Assembly (NCBI GenBank): GCA_046304755.1 | Contig: JBKCDO010000058.1 | Span: 1 to 9,694, forward strand | Source: JAIBBG01 sp046304755 | Lineage (GTDB): Bacteria; Bacteroidota; Bacteroidia; Flavobacteriales_D; Sanyastnellaceae | Length of the DNA stretch: 9,694 nucleotides | Direction: 5' to 3' | Shown here: piece after piece, positions 1-6,781 of the stretch | Layout: each line of letters opens with the position of its first letter | Position numbering within the stretch: position 1 is the stretch's first letter | The notes under the pieces: generated by a model | Databases searched by the model: none | Told to the model about the DNA's origin: nothing | The model's input: the letters and a program-made list of their open reading frames with translations, nothing else | Program-made: the position numbers and the translations under genes

Positions 1-363
1 TTTGGTTGAAATATCACGACGACGGGCGGCATAAAGATCAATAAATCCTTGAACCGTGTTGTTGTAAACTAAGTCGAAAGGGGTATTGCGGTCGAGAACA
101 GCCATGCGGTTCGCCACAACTTCGGGAGTAAATGCAGGAACGGTTTCCGGAGAGTAACCAAAGGCATTCAGCAAACATTCATCAGCGCTGAAGCAGTAGT
201 GGTTGAGATAACCGGCAACGAGGATGTTGTCGATTTCGGCCAGTTCGGGATCATCCGGACGCAGATTCAGCGGTGGGTTCACCGGCAATGAGTCTTTGAC
301 CGATTCAGCCGCACCTGCAAGTGCGATGAACAAAGCCATACAAGCAAAGATGTACTTCTTCAT
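1..363 (-). CDS. mltD: Membrane-bound lytic murein transglycosylase, MltD type (N-terminal part, cut by window edge)
   Basis: Only the first 121 codons are inside the window; the gene continues past position 1. The product begins MKKYIFACMALFIALAGAAE, a clear Sec signal peptide, so it is exported to the envelope. The following segment (roughly residues 40-121) contains VANRMAVLDRNTPFDLVYN and then VQGFIDLYAARRRDIS. I recognise this as the stretch that precedes the SLT catalytic domain in Bacteroidota MltD-like proteins (SLT domain plus LysM repeats). Those enzymes cleave the MurNAc-GlcNAc bond of peptidoglycan to form 1,6-anhydro-MurNAc ends. The catalytic Glu and LysM repeats would lie outside the window, so the name rests on the N-terminal region and family memory. 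The start is supported by a Shine-Dalgarno-like AAGGAG just upstream. It lies downstream of tatA on the same strand, 187 bp away, with no TAnnTTTG box seen in the gap. Confidence 0.78.
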   Translation of the reverse strand, partial: MKKYIFACMALFIALAGAAESVKDSLPVNPPLNLRPDDPELAEIDNILVAGYLNHYCFSADECLLNAFGYSPETVPAFTPEVVANRMAVLDRNTPFDLVYNNTVQGFIDLYAARRRDISTK

Positions 364-365
364 GA

Positions 366-373
366 TCTCCTTA
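366..373 (-). promoter_or_regulatory. Shine-Dalgarno-like ribosome binding site of the mltD-like gene
   Basis: On the minus strand the sequence directly before the ATG at 363 reads taaggagatc. The AAGGAG core ends only a few bases from the start codon. Most other genes in this window have no recognisable SD, as is common in Bacteroidota, so this site is a useful support for the chosen start. Confidence 0.5.
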
Positions 374-550
374 GTTTAGTGTTGGAGGTCGGGAATCCAC
401 CAACGTTTCAGCCCGTCCATTGAACAACTCCGATAAAGCCCACAAATTGTGGAAATCCTACGGATGAAAAACACACGTGCTTGGAGTTTTTCAACATTGC
501 TCTGCGTATTGACTCGCAGTGCGCAACGGGTGGGTAAACGAAAGAGACCC

Positions 551-724
551 TTATTTGGTTTCGCTCTTCTCGGGAGTCTCCTGGTTTTCTCCCTTACTGG
601 CATCTTTAAATTCCTTGACACCACGACCCAGGCCTTTCATGAGCTCGGGGATTTTTTTACCTCCGAAGAAAAGCAATACGACGGCTAGGATGAGGATGAT
701 TTCTGTTGGTCCAAATTTTCCCAT
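551..724 (-). CDS. tatA: Twin-arginine translocase subunit TatA/TatE
   Basis: This is a 57-residue protein on the minus strand (ATG at 722-724, TAA at 551-553). It begins MGKFGPTEIILILAVVLLFF, the single N-terminal membrane helix. GGKKIPELMKGLGRGVKEFK follows, with the hinge (FFGGKKIPEL) and the amphipathic helix that define the TatA/E family. A short polar, charged tail ends SETK. TatA oligomers form the channel component that moves folded proteins with twin-arginine signals across the inner membrane, working with TatC, which is not in this window. The length is normal for Bacteroidota TatA. A TATCTTTG box about 30 bp upstream suggests its own promoter, separate from panC (71 bp between the genes). 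It lies upstream of the mltD-like gene on the same strand. Identification is firm; TatA and TatE cannot be told apart. Confidence 0.93.
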   Translation of the reverse strand: MGKFGPTEIILILAVVLLFFGGKKIPELMKGLGRGVKEFKDASKGENQETPEKSETK

Positions 725-753
725 GATAAGTGTATTTATCCCTTGCGGGGCGT

Positions 754-761
754 CAAAGATA
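754..761 (-). promoter_or_regulatory. Candidate -7 box (TAnnTTTG) for tatA
   Basis: The minus strand reads TATCTTTG here, an exact match to the Bacteroidota sigma-A -7 consensus TAnnTTTG. It lies about 30 bp upstream of the tatA ATG, giving a short leader of roughly 20-25 nt. I see no good -33 TTTG partner at the usual spacing, so this is a sequence match only. Confidence 0.55.
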
Positions 762-795
762 ATAAGTGAACCAAGACTTCGGGCGGTTTTAGCAT

Positions 796-1641
796 TTATC
801 TCACGATCATGTTGTCGATGAGGCGCACTTCACCAAGATAACAAGCCACCAGAAATACACAGGGCTTAGTAATCACATCTGTTATGGGTGCAAATGAATC
901 CGCTTCAACAAGTTCGAAATATTCGAGTCTCAGTTCAGCTATAGCCGAGAAAGAGTTGCGGGCTTTTTCCAGAATAACCGCCGGTGGCAATTCACCTACC
1001 TGTTGCACTGCATGTTGAAGGATGCGGCTGATGTTGGCTGCTATCTCCAGTTCGTGGGCGTTTAAACGCTGATTCCGGCTACTCATGGCCAGTCCGCTTT
1101 GCTCCCGAATGGTCGGAGCCGCAATGATTTTCACAGGCAATCCCTCTTCCAGGACCAAACGCTTAATGAGTGCCAGTTGCTGAAAGTCCTTTTCTCCAAA
1201 AAAAGCCTTGTCGGCCGGTACGGCTTCGAAGAGTTTTTTGACGATAGTGAGTACGCCATCGAAATGACCGGGGCGATAGAAACCTTCCAGACTATTGGTC
1301 AATGGACCAAAGTCCCATCGGCCTTTTTCCCCCGTGGGGTACATTTCCTCCACTGAAGGACAAAACAATGCATCGCATCCCGATTCGGCAAGTTTCTCTA
1401 AATCCTCTTTAAGTGTCCGAGGGTATTTCTCGAGATCCGAGAGATTATTGAATTGAGTCGGATTCACGAAGATCGAAGCAACAACCCGGTCGCAATGGCT
1501 CTTCGCCACGGCAATCAGAGACTGATGTCCGGCGTGAAGCGCTCCCATTGTGGGCACAAAGCCCACAGATTTATCTTGTTCGTGCTGTTCTTCGACCCAT
1601 CTCGTGATGTCGCTAATATGTTCGAATACAGTGATTGACAA
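796..1641 (-). CDS. panC: Pantothenate synthetase (pantoate--beta-alanine ligase)
   Basis: PanC joins D-pantoate and beta-alanine using ATP, via a pantoyl-adenylate, in the last step of pantothenate (CoA precursor) synthesis in the cytosol. Family motifs are all present: PTMGALHAGH (about residues 30-39, the HIGH-type nucleotidyl-transferase signature), SIFVNPTQFN (56-65), LEGFYRPGHFDGV (118-130), FFGEKDFQQL (147-156) and AMSSRN (185-190). The chosen TTG start gives 281 residues, the usual family length. An in-frame ATG exists at 1719, but it would add 26 residues with no family resemblance. It would also lie upstream of the candidate panC promoter box at 1667-1674, so I reject it. No panD is adjacent; the next gene on this strand is tatA, 71 bp away. 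Function is certain; the non-ATG start is inferred. Confidence 0.95.
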   Translation of the reverse strand: MSITVFEHISDITRWVEEQHEQDKSVGFVPTMGALHAGHQSLIAVAKSHCDRVVASIFVNPTQFNNLSDLEKYPRTLKEDLEKLAESGCDALFCPSVEEMYPTGEKGRWDFGPLTNSLEGFYRPGHFDGVLTIVKKLFEAVPADKAFFGEKDFQQLALIKRLVLEEGLPVKIIAAPTIREQSGLAMSSRNQRLNAHELEIAANISRILQHAVQQVGELPPAVILEKARNSFSAIAELRLEYFELVEADSFAPITDVITKPCVFLVACYLGEVRLIDNMIVR

Positions 1642-1666
1642 GCGTTTTAGAAAAAATGTGAGGGTC

Positions 1667-1674
1667 CAAATGTA
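1667..1674 (-). promoter_or_regulatory. Candidate -7 box (TAnnTTTG) for panC
   Basis: The minus strand reads TACATTTG, an exact TAnnTTTG match. A start site about 7 bp downstream would leave a leader of roughly 20 nt before the proposed TTG start at 1641. The -33 position carries at best a weak TTTC. Confidence 0.55.
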
Positions 1675-1706
1675 ATCCTTTGAAAAATTAAAGGAAATTT
1701 TATTAC

Positions 1707-1714
1707 TATCTTTG
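1707..1714 (+). promoter_or_regulatory. Candidate -7 box (TAnnTTTG) for the glycogen-synthase-like gene
   Basis: The plus strand reads TATCTTTG, an exact TAnnTTTG match, about 34 bp upstream of the ATG at 1748. A TTTG at 1679-1682 could be the -33 element, but the 24-bp gap is longer than the usual 19-21. The box overlaps the in-frame ATG at 1712, arguing that this ATG is not a start codon. Confidence 0.55.
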
Positions 1715-1747
1715 CACACGCTTTTAGCAGAACCTTTTAATTACAGC

Positions 1748-2578
1748 ATGAGCAACAAAACGAAAATCCTATACGTCTCTCAGGAGATTCTTCCTTTTAC
1801 TCACGAAACCCCAACCGCTCAAAATAGTCGCTCACTTCCTCAAGCCGTCCACGAAGGTGGAAAAGAAACCCGGATCTTTATGCCCCGGTATGGTAAAATC
1901 AACGAGCGCCGCCATCAGTTACACGAAGTGATCCGTTTGAGCGGAATGAATTTGATTATTGATGATACCGATCACCCGCTGATTATCAAGGTGGCGAGTA
2001 TCCCTCAAATCAGATTGCAGGTTTACTTTATTGACAACCAAGAGTTTTTCCATCGTAAGGCGTTTTTCCATGATGAAAACATGCAGATGTTCCCTGACAA
2101 CGACATGCGCATGATTTTCTTCACGAAGGGCGTTTTGGAAACCGTAAAGAAATTGGGCTGGACGCCCGATGTGATTCACTGCCATGGTTGGTTCACTTCA
2201 CTGATGCCATTGTACGTGAAGCAGTTGTACAAGCGCGATCCGCACTTTGCGGATGCCAAAATCGTGACCTCACTGTATGAAGACGTGTTCGAAGGAACGC
2301 TCGACAGCAAGGTTGCTCAAAAGATTTCGTTCGACGGCATTAGCATGGACGAGATGACGCACCTTAAGAAGCCGGATTATGTGAACTTGGCTAAACTTGC
2401 TCTTCAGCACTCTGACGGGGTAATCATTGCCGAGCCGGGTGTCAATCCGAAACTAGAGTCCTACTGCAATGAGATTGATGTTCCCGTGTTGAAGTCATAT
2501 GCGGAAATGGATCAGTTGGCCGCGGTGGATGAATTCTATGATTCAGTTGTATTGGGAAAGCACGAGCTCGTTGATTAA
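1748..2578 (+). CDS. Short GT5-like glycogen/starch synthase homologue (N-terminal domain only, probably not a standard synthase)
   Basis: The 276-residue product begins MSNKTKILYVSQEILPF and matches the N-terminal Rossmann domain of bacterial glycogen synthase (GT5, Glyco_transf_5). Family landmarks are PRYGKINERR (46-55), DVIHCHGW (141-148, matching the DxxHxHDW region) and a long conserved block HEVIRLSGMNLIIDDTDHP (59-77). Two things are missing. The KTGGL motif that binds ADP-glucose after the first strand is replaced by HETPTAQNS (about 19-27), and the whole C-terminal GT-B domain is absent (standard enzymes are about 480 residues). From memory, many Bacteroidota encode this short form between panC and a DUF4270 gene, so it is a conserved protein and not a decayed one. 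I infer a role other than ordinary glycogen elongation; none is known to me. ATG 1748 is preferred to ATG 1712, which overlaps the promoter box. Confidence 0.85.
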   Translation: MSNKTKILYVSQEILPFTHETPTAQNSRSLPQAVHEGGKETRIFMPRYGKINERRHQLHEVIRLSGMNLIIDDTDHPLIIKVASIPQIRLQVYFIDNQEFFHRKAFFHDENMQMFPDNDMRMIFFTKGVLETVKKLGWTPDVIHCHGWFTSLMPLYVKQLYKRDPHFADAKIVTSLYEDVFEGTLDSKVAQKISFDGISMDEMTHLKKPDYVNLAKLALQHSDGVIIAEPGVNPKLESYCNEIDVPVLKSYAEMDQLAAVDEFYDSVVLGKHELVD

Positions 2579-3902
2579 TCAGAATTACCAGTATATCTTA
2601 AATAGACAAAGCCTCAAGCAATTGGGGCTTTTTGTCGTTATAGCCACGTTGTTACTATCGGCCTGCAAGCGCCCTGATGAATCTTTGGGTGAAGGCTTGC
2701 AACCGGACAGTGACCTACTGCATGCTATGGTCACGGATTCGGTGGCACTCAATGTCGTGACCGAGCGCGTTGATTCCCTGCGTACCGATTTATTTGCCAA
2801 CGTATTGGTGGGAAATTATATCGATGATGTGCTGGGAAGCGTGAAGTGTCGTGGTGTGATGCAGTTTGCTCCGGACGCCTCTGTTGATTCTGTTCCGGCC
2901 AATCGGCAAGTCTACGCCGTTGAGCTTGAGCTCGCTTATCAGCCGGAGGCGTATGGCAACAACGCGCCTATGTTTTTTCAGGTGCAGCGCTTGATGGAAC
3001 GCATTGATCTGGACTCAGCTTATTATTCTAATCATCTGCCTATACGCGATTATCAAAACCTTATTCTGCCCGGTCAGGAAACACACGTGACTCGTTCAGA
3101 GTATGCGCCAACGCTGTCTACCGGCACACCGGAATTTTTGAAACTCAAGTTGAATCCGGCTTTTGGACAGTTCTTATTGGCCAGCGACAGTGCGTTAACT
3201 GATTTTGATTCGTTTGCCAACTACTTCAACGGATTAGTCATTAGTTCTTCCACCGCAGACGGACGTGTGGTAAGCTTTTCAACCATCAACTCAAAGATGA
3301 CTGTTTATTACCGTTATCCCGGGGAGAATCGCTTGCAGCTCGGTACTTATACGTTCAAATACACGTCATCTTGTGAGGCTTATTCCGTTACGGAGCAACA
3401 GTATTTTGGCGGCGCATTGTCAGCCCTAACCCCGTCCAATCCGATATCCGGCCAGCAGTCGGCGTATCTTCAAGGGGCCGGCGGAACTCGCGTTGATGTG
3501 GATTTGGCAGACGTGACATGGTTGCGCGAAGTTCCTAATGTCACCATTAACAAAGCAGAGCTTGTCATTCCTTATGATGCCGATACGAAGTTCAAGCCTC
3601 TCGATAGTTTGACACTTGTGTATGAAAAGGAACCCGGAGTATTTACACTCACTGCTGATCATGCGCGCAATTCGGGGGGGAACTTTCGCAACGCCCCGGG
3701 TTACTATCGATTTAATCTCACCAATCATGTGCAGAGTTTGTTGGTTGGCGAGTTGACCAACACACGTGTTAAGCTTGTTGCCAATCCTCGCGTTGGCGGA
3801 CTTTACAACACCTTGGGGACACGTCGCAGCGTGTTACGTGGTCCGCAATGGAGTGATGATCAAACTCGAAATATGCGGTTGGTGATTACGCACAGCTATT
3901 AA
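2571..3902 (+). CDS. DUF4270 family lipoprotein
   Basis: The product carries a lipoprotein signal: a hydrophobic run LGLFVVIATLLLSAC followed by KRPDES, with the lipidated Cys at 2664-2666. The mature part opens LGEGLQPDSDLLHAMVTDS and continues with a beta-rich, secreted-type sequence. I recognise it as DUF4270, a Bacteroidota-only family of unknown function; both the size (about 440 residues) and the neighbours (short glycogen-synthase homologue before, glmS after) fit. The acidic residues soon after the Cys may act as a Bacteroidota lipoprotein export signal to the cell surface, but this is inference. The start is uncertain. I use TTG 2571, which overlaps the upstream stop by 8 bp and suggests translational coupling. 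ATG 2538 or 2499 would give overly long N-regions before the lipobox and larger overlaps. Confidence 0.82.
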   Translation: MINQNYQYILNRQSLKQLGLFVVIATLLLSACKRPDESLGEGLQPDSDLLHAMVTDSVALNVVTERVDSLRTDLFANVLVGNYIDDVLGSVKCRGVMQFAPDASVDSVPANRQVYAVELELAYQPEAYGNNAPMFFQVQRLMERIDLDSAYYSNHLPIRDYQNLILPGQETHVTRSEYAPTLSTGTPEFLKLKLNPAFGQFLLASDSALTDFDSFANYFNGLVISSSTADGRVVSFSTINSKMTVYYRYPGENRLQLGTYTFKYTSSCEAYSVTEQQYFGGALSALTPSNPISGQQSAYLQGAGGTRVDVDLADVTWLREVPNVTINKAELVIPYDADTKFKPLDSLTLVYEKEPGVFTLTADHARNSGGNFRNAPGYYRFNLTNHVQSLLVGELTNTRVKLVANPRVGGLYNTLGTRRSVLRGPQWSDDQTRNMRLVITHSY

Positions 3903-3914
3903 CACGTTTTCAAC

Positions 3915-3922
3915 TATTTTTG
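3915..3922 (+). promoter_or_regulatory. Candidate -7 box (TAnnTTTG) for glmS
   Basis: TATTTTTG in the 43-bp gap before glmS matches TAnnTTTG and ends 23 bp before the ATG. No convincing -33 TTTG is seen at the right distance, so glmS could also be read through from the upstream genes. T-rich sequence makes a chance match plausible. Confidence 0.4.
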
Positions 3923-3945
3923 TTCGGTCTTAAACCTTTATAACC

Positions 3946-5790
3946 ATGTGTGGAATCGTAGGATTTATCGGCAGTCAGCAAGCTTATCCCATTCTAGTGA
4001 AGGGCCTGAAGCGATTAGAGTATCGCGGATACGACAGTGCTGGGGTGGCCATGATTGAAAATGGCCAATTCAACCAATACAAGTGCAAGGGAAAAGTGGC
4101 TGATTTGGAATCGTTAGTGAAGAATCAGGATGTGGATGGCACCGTTGGCATTGGCCATACCCGATGGGCTACACACGGCGTTCCGAATGATGTCAATGCG
4201 CATCCCCACCTTTCCGGCGATGCCAATCTTGCGCTGATTCACAATGGTATCATTGAGAATTACGCCACATTGAAAGAGGCGCTGATTGGTCAGGGACACG
4301 TTTTCAAAAGCGATACGGATACCGAAGTGCTGGTACACTTCATTGAAGATATTATGGCCAAAACGGGTGTTGACCTGTTTGAGGCTGTGCGCGTAGCACT
4401 ATGTGAGGTAGTTGGGGCATACGCTATTGTGGTGATGGATCGCCGCTTCCCGGATCGCCTGGTGTGCGCCAAGAAATCCAGCCCGCTGGTGATTGGAATC
4501 GGTGCAGAAGGCGATTACTTCATTGCTTCTGACGCTACACCGTTCATCGAATACACGAAGAATGTCGTTTATCTGGAAGACGAAGAGGTGGCGTTGATTG
4601 ATCGTTCAACAGGACTGAAGATTGTGACGATTCAAAATCAGCAGAAGGCTCCTTATATCCAAGAATTGGAGATGAAGTTGGAGGCCATCGAAAAGGGTGG
4701 CTATGATTCTTTCATGTTGAAGGAAATTCATGAGCAGCCGCGTTCTATTCACGATTCAATTCGCGGTCGCCTCAACCTCAATCATGGCATGTTGAAGATG
4801 AGCGGCATTGATCGTCATGAAGAGATCTGGATGAATGCCAACCGCATCATTATTGTGGCCTGCGGAACCTCATGGCACGCAGGGCTTGTTGCGGAATATT
4901 TGTTTGAAGAGTTTGCGCGTATCCCGACCGAGGTGGAATACGCATCGGAGTTCCGCTATCGTGATCCGATTATTCAACCCGGAGATATTGTAATTGCGAT
5001 TTCTCAATCGGGTGAAACCGCAGATACCCTTGCGGCGATTGAATTAGCCAAGGATAAAGGTGCTTTCATCTTCGGCGTGTGCAACGTGGTGGGATCGACG
5101 ATCTCACGCGCCACCCATTCCGGAGCTTACACGCACGCAGGTCCGGAAATTGGCGTCGCATCTACTAAGGCGTTTACTGCTCAAGTGGCCGTGCTTTATT
5201 TGATTGCACTATCCGTTGCAGATAAGCGAGGAACCATAACGAAAGAGCGTTTGCACCGCTTGATGGCGGAGTTGAGCACCATTCCGGATAAAGTGGAGGA
5301 GGTGTTGAAGACGAATGCCATAGTTGAAACCATCGCGGAGATCTACAAGGATCACCGCAACGCGCTTTATCTTGGTCGTGGTTACAGCTTCCCGGTAGCG
5401 CTGGAAGGCGCGTTGAAGTTGAAAGAGATTTCTTACATCCATGCGGAGGGATATCCCGCAGCCGAGATGAAGCACGGCCCAATCGCCTTGATTGATGAGG
5501 AAATGCCGGTCTTTGTAATCGCTACCCATGGTCATTCCTATGAGAAGGTCGTGAGCAACATACAAGAGGTCAAGGCACGTAAAGGAAAGGTGATTGCCAT
5601 TGTGACTGCCGGGGATAAAACCGTTAGTGAGTTGGCGGATCATTCCATTGAAATCCCGAAAACAGATGACAGTTTGGTGCCGATTGTGTCGGTTATCCCG
5701 CTTCAGCTGCTTTCGTATCATGTCGCCGTGATGCGCGGATGCAACGTAGATCAACCAAGAAACCTCGCCAAGAGCGTTACTGTTGAGTGA
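3946..5790 (+). CDS. glmS: Glutamine--fructose-6-phosphate aminotransferase (isomerizing)
   Basis: GlmS converts fructose-6-phosphate plus glutamine to glucosamine-6-phosphate and glutamate. It is the entry step to UDP-GlcNAc for peptidoglycan and LPS, and is cytosolic. The 614-residue protein is close to the usual length (E. coli 609). The N-terminal glutaminase domain starts MCGIVGFIG with the nucleophile Cys2 exposed after Met removal, then RGYDSAG (27-33), GHTRWATHG (70-78), HNGIIENY (99-106) and DTDTE (123-127). Two SIS sugar-isomerase domains follow: ACGTSWHAG (305-313), SQSGET (353-358), STKAFT (406-411), then LGRGYSFPVALEGALKLKE and AEMKHGP. The isomerase residues equivalent to E. coli Glu488, His504 and Lys603 appear as Glu494, His510 and Lys609. 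The C-terminus ends PRNLAKSVTVE, as expected. The 43-bp leader is too short for a glmS ribozyme. Nothing looks broken. Confidence 0.98.
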   Translation: MCGIVGFIGSQQAYPILVKGLKRLEYRGYDSAGVAMIENGQFNQYKCKGKVADLESLVKNQDVDGTVGIGHTRWATHGVPNDVNAHPHLSGDANLALIHNGIIENYATLKEALIGQGHVFKSDTDTEVLVHFIEDIMAKTGVDLFEAVRVALCEVVGAYAIVVMDRRFPDRLVCAKKSSPLVIGIGAEGDYFIASDATPFIEYTKNVVYLEDEEVALIDRSTGLKIVTIQNQQKAPYIQELEMKLEAIEKGGYDSFMLKEIHEQPRSIHDSIRGRLNLNHGMLKMSGIDRHEEIWMNANRIIIVACGTSWHAGLVAEYLFEEFARIPTEVEYASEFRYRDPIIQPGDIVIAISQSGETADTLAAIELAKDKGAFIFGVCNVVGSTISRATHSGAYTHAGPEIGVASTKAFTAQVAVLYLIALSVADKRGTITKERLHRLMAELSTIPDKVEEVLKTNAIVETIAEIYKDHRNALYLGRGYSFPVALEGALKLKEISYIHAEGYPAAEMKHGPIALIDEEMPVFVIATHGHSYEKVVSNIQEVKARKGKVIAIVTAGDKTVSELADHSIEIPKTDDSLVPIVSVIPLQLLSYHVAVMRGCNVDQPRNLAKSVTVE

Positions 5791-5823
5791 TTTTGAGGTT
5801 ATTAACAAATTCACAACCCTATT

Positions 5824-5846
5824 GTTGAAAAAGTCCACTTTTTAAC
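5824..5846. repeat. A+T-rich imperfect inverted repeat between glmS and the beta-barrel gene
   Basis: The arms AAAAAGT and ACTTTTT are separated by only CC (5828-5843). They are extended by GTT on the left (5824-5826) and AAC on the right (5844-5846), with one unpaired G. The 2-nt centre makes an RNA hairpin poor, so it fits a protein-binding palindrome better than a terminator. It lies 59-81 bp upstream of the ATG of the next gene. The rest of the 5791-5904 gap shows only one-mismatch promoter boxes (TATTGTTG at 5820, GATGTTTG at 5870). Confidence 0.35.
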
Positions 5847-5904
5847 ATGTGAGGTGAGTGAATTCATCAGATGTTTGTCGGTACAAATCCAAAATTCAAT
5901 TTAT

Positions 5905-6756
5905 ATGAAAAAAGCAGTTTTGTTTATCGCACTGGTTGCAACCGCTGCGGTAGGTGCACAAGCTCAGAAGTTTCAAGGTGGAGAAAAGAACCTTGAAGTG
6001 GAGTTTAATCCATTCGGAGGTTCTCCGATCGGCATGCCAAACGGTTTCCGTTTCCGTATGTTTAACAGTGAAAGCAGTGCTATCCGTGTTGGTTTCAACA
6101 TCGGTGGTACCAACATGTCTGAGGTGTATGAGCAGCAGACACAAGTTGATGGTTCAGATGGTGCCAAAGTGGTACTTCCTGAATTGAACCAGAGCATGAA
6201 GTCGTTCAACTTCTCAATCCGTCCGGGTTATGAGATGCACTTCCAGGGTACAGATCGTCTGTCTCCATACGTAGGTGCTGAGTTGGCGTATTCAATGTCT
6301 AGCTCTGAGATGACGCGTGAGTTCCACAACTCAAACAACGCTGATGATCAGTCGAAGCCTGAAAACTGGCAGACTTGGGACATGACTGTAAAGAACGGTT
6401 CTAGCTCATTCGGTTTGAATGCGTTGGCCGGTGTTGACTTCTATTTTGTTGACAATTTCTACTTGGGTGCTGAAGTTAGCCTTGGTTTCCACAACACGTC
6501 TTACAAGGATCGTGAAACTACAGCTAGCAACGAAGACGCTTGGAAATACAGCACTGGTCCAGAGAGCACCGGTGGTCGTCCAGATGCTCAGAATGACATC
6601 GACTTCTACCAAGCTACTTGGAACAATGAAGGTACAGCGATTGAATACCAGACAATCATTGGTCCTGGTAACCCATTGGAAGCAACTAGCCCTACCAAAT
6701 CTTCAGGTTGGGGTCCAAACTTCCAGTCAACGATCCGTTTAGGTTGGTTGTTCTAA
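5905..6756 (+). CDS. Outer-membrane beta-barrel protein, probably abundant
   Basis: The 283-residue product starts with a typical Sec signal, MKKAVLFIALVATAAVGAQA, with cleavage likely before the following QKFQ. The mature chain shows alternating polar and hydrophobic beta strands: NLEVEFNPFGGSPIG, GFRFRMFNSESSAIRVGFNIG, FNFSIRPGYEMHF, LSPYVGAELAYSM, FGLNALAGVDFYFVDNFYLG. It ends STIRLGWLF with a terminal Phe, as in outer-membrane barrels. I read it as a small porin-like or structural barrel of the Bacteroidota OMP_b-brl type; no specific ligand can be assigned. Codons are strikingly uniform (GGT, CGT, AAC, TTC, GTT favoured) compared with the next gene, suggesting high expression. The strong terminator just downstream makes it look like a monocistronic unit. 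An in-frame ATG at 5854 would add 17 residues ahead of the signal peptide and is rejected. Confidence 0.82.
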   Translation: MKKAVLFIALVATAAVGAQAQKFQGGEKNLEVEFNPFGGSPIGMPNGFRFRMFNSESSAIRVGFNIGGTNMSEVYEQQTQVDGSDGAKVVLPELNQSMKSFNFSIRPGYEMHFQGTDRLSPYVGAELAYSMSSSEMTREFHNSNNADDQSKPENWQTWDMTVKNGSSSFGLNALAGVDFYFVDNFYLGAEVSLGFHNTSYKDRETTASNEDAWKYSTGPESTGGRPDAQNDIDFYQATWNNEGTAIEYQTIIGPGNPLEATSPTKSSGWGPNFQSTIRLGWLF

Positions 6757-6781
6757 TCGAAACCTGCAAACATGAATATTC

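Noticed and set aside
376..624. Minus-strand 82-codon open frame overlapping tatA
   Set aside because: It is Arg-rich, lacks any recognisable motif and lies out of frame over the clear tatA gene.
3903..3945. Possible glmS ribozyme or riboswitch ahead of glmS
   Set aside because: The leader is only 43 bp and A+T-rich, far too short for the ribozyme, which is known from Firmicutes-type genomes and not expected here.
5209..5838. 209-codon minus-strand open frame antisense to the end of glmS
   Set aside because: It mirrors the conserved SIS-domain coding sequence of glmS, shows no family motif and has no promoter-like signal; it is a shadow of biased codon use.
5854..5904. N-terminal extension of the beta-barrel protein from ATG 5854
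   Set aside because: It would place 17 polar residues before a perfectly typical signal peptide starting MKKAV.
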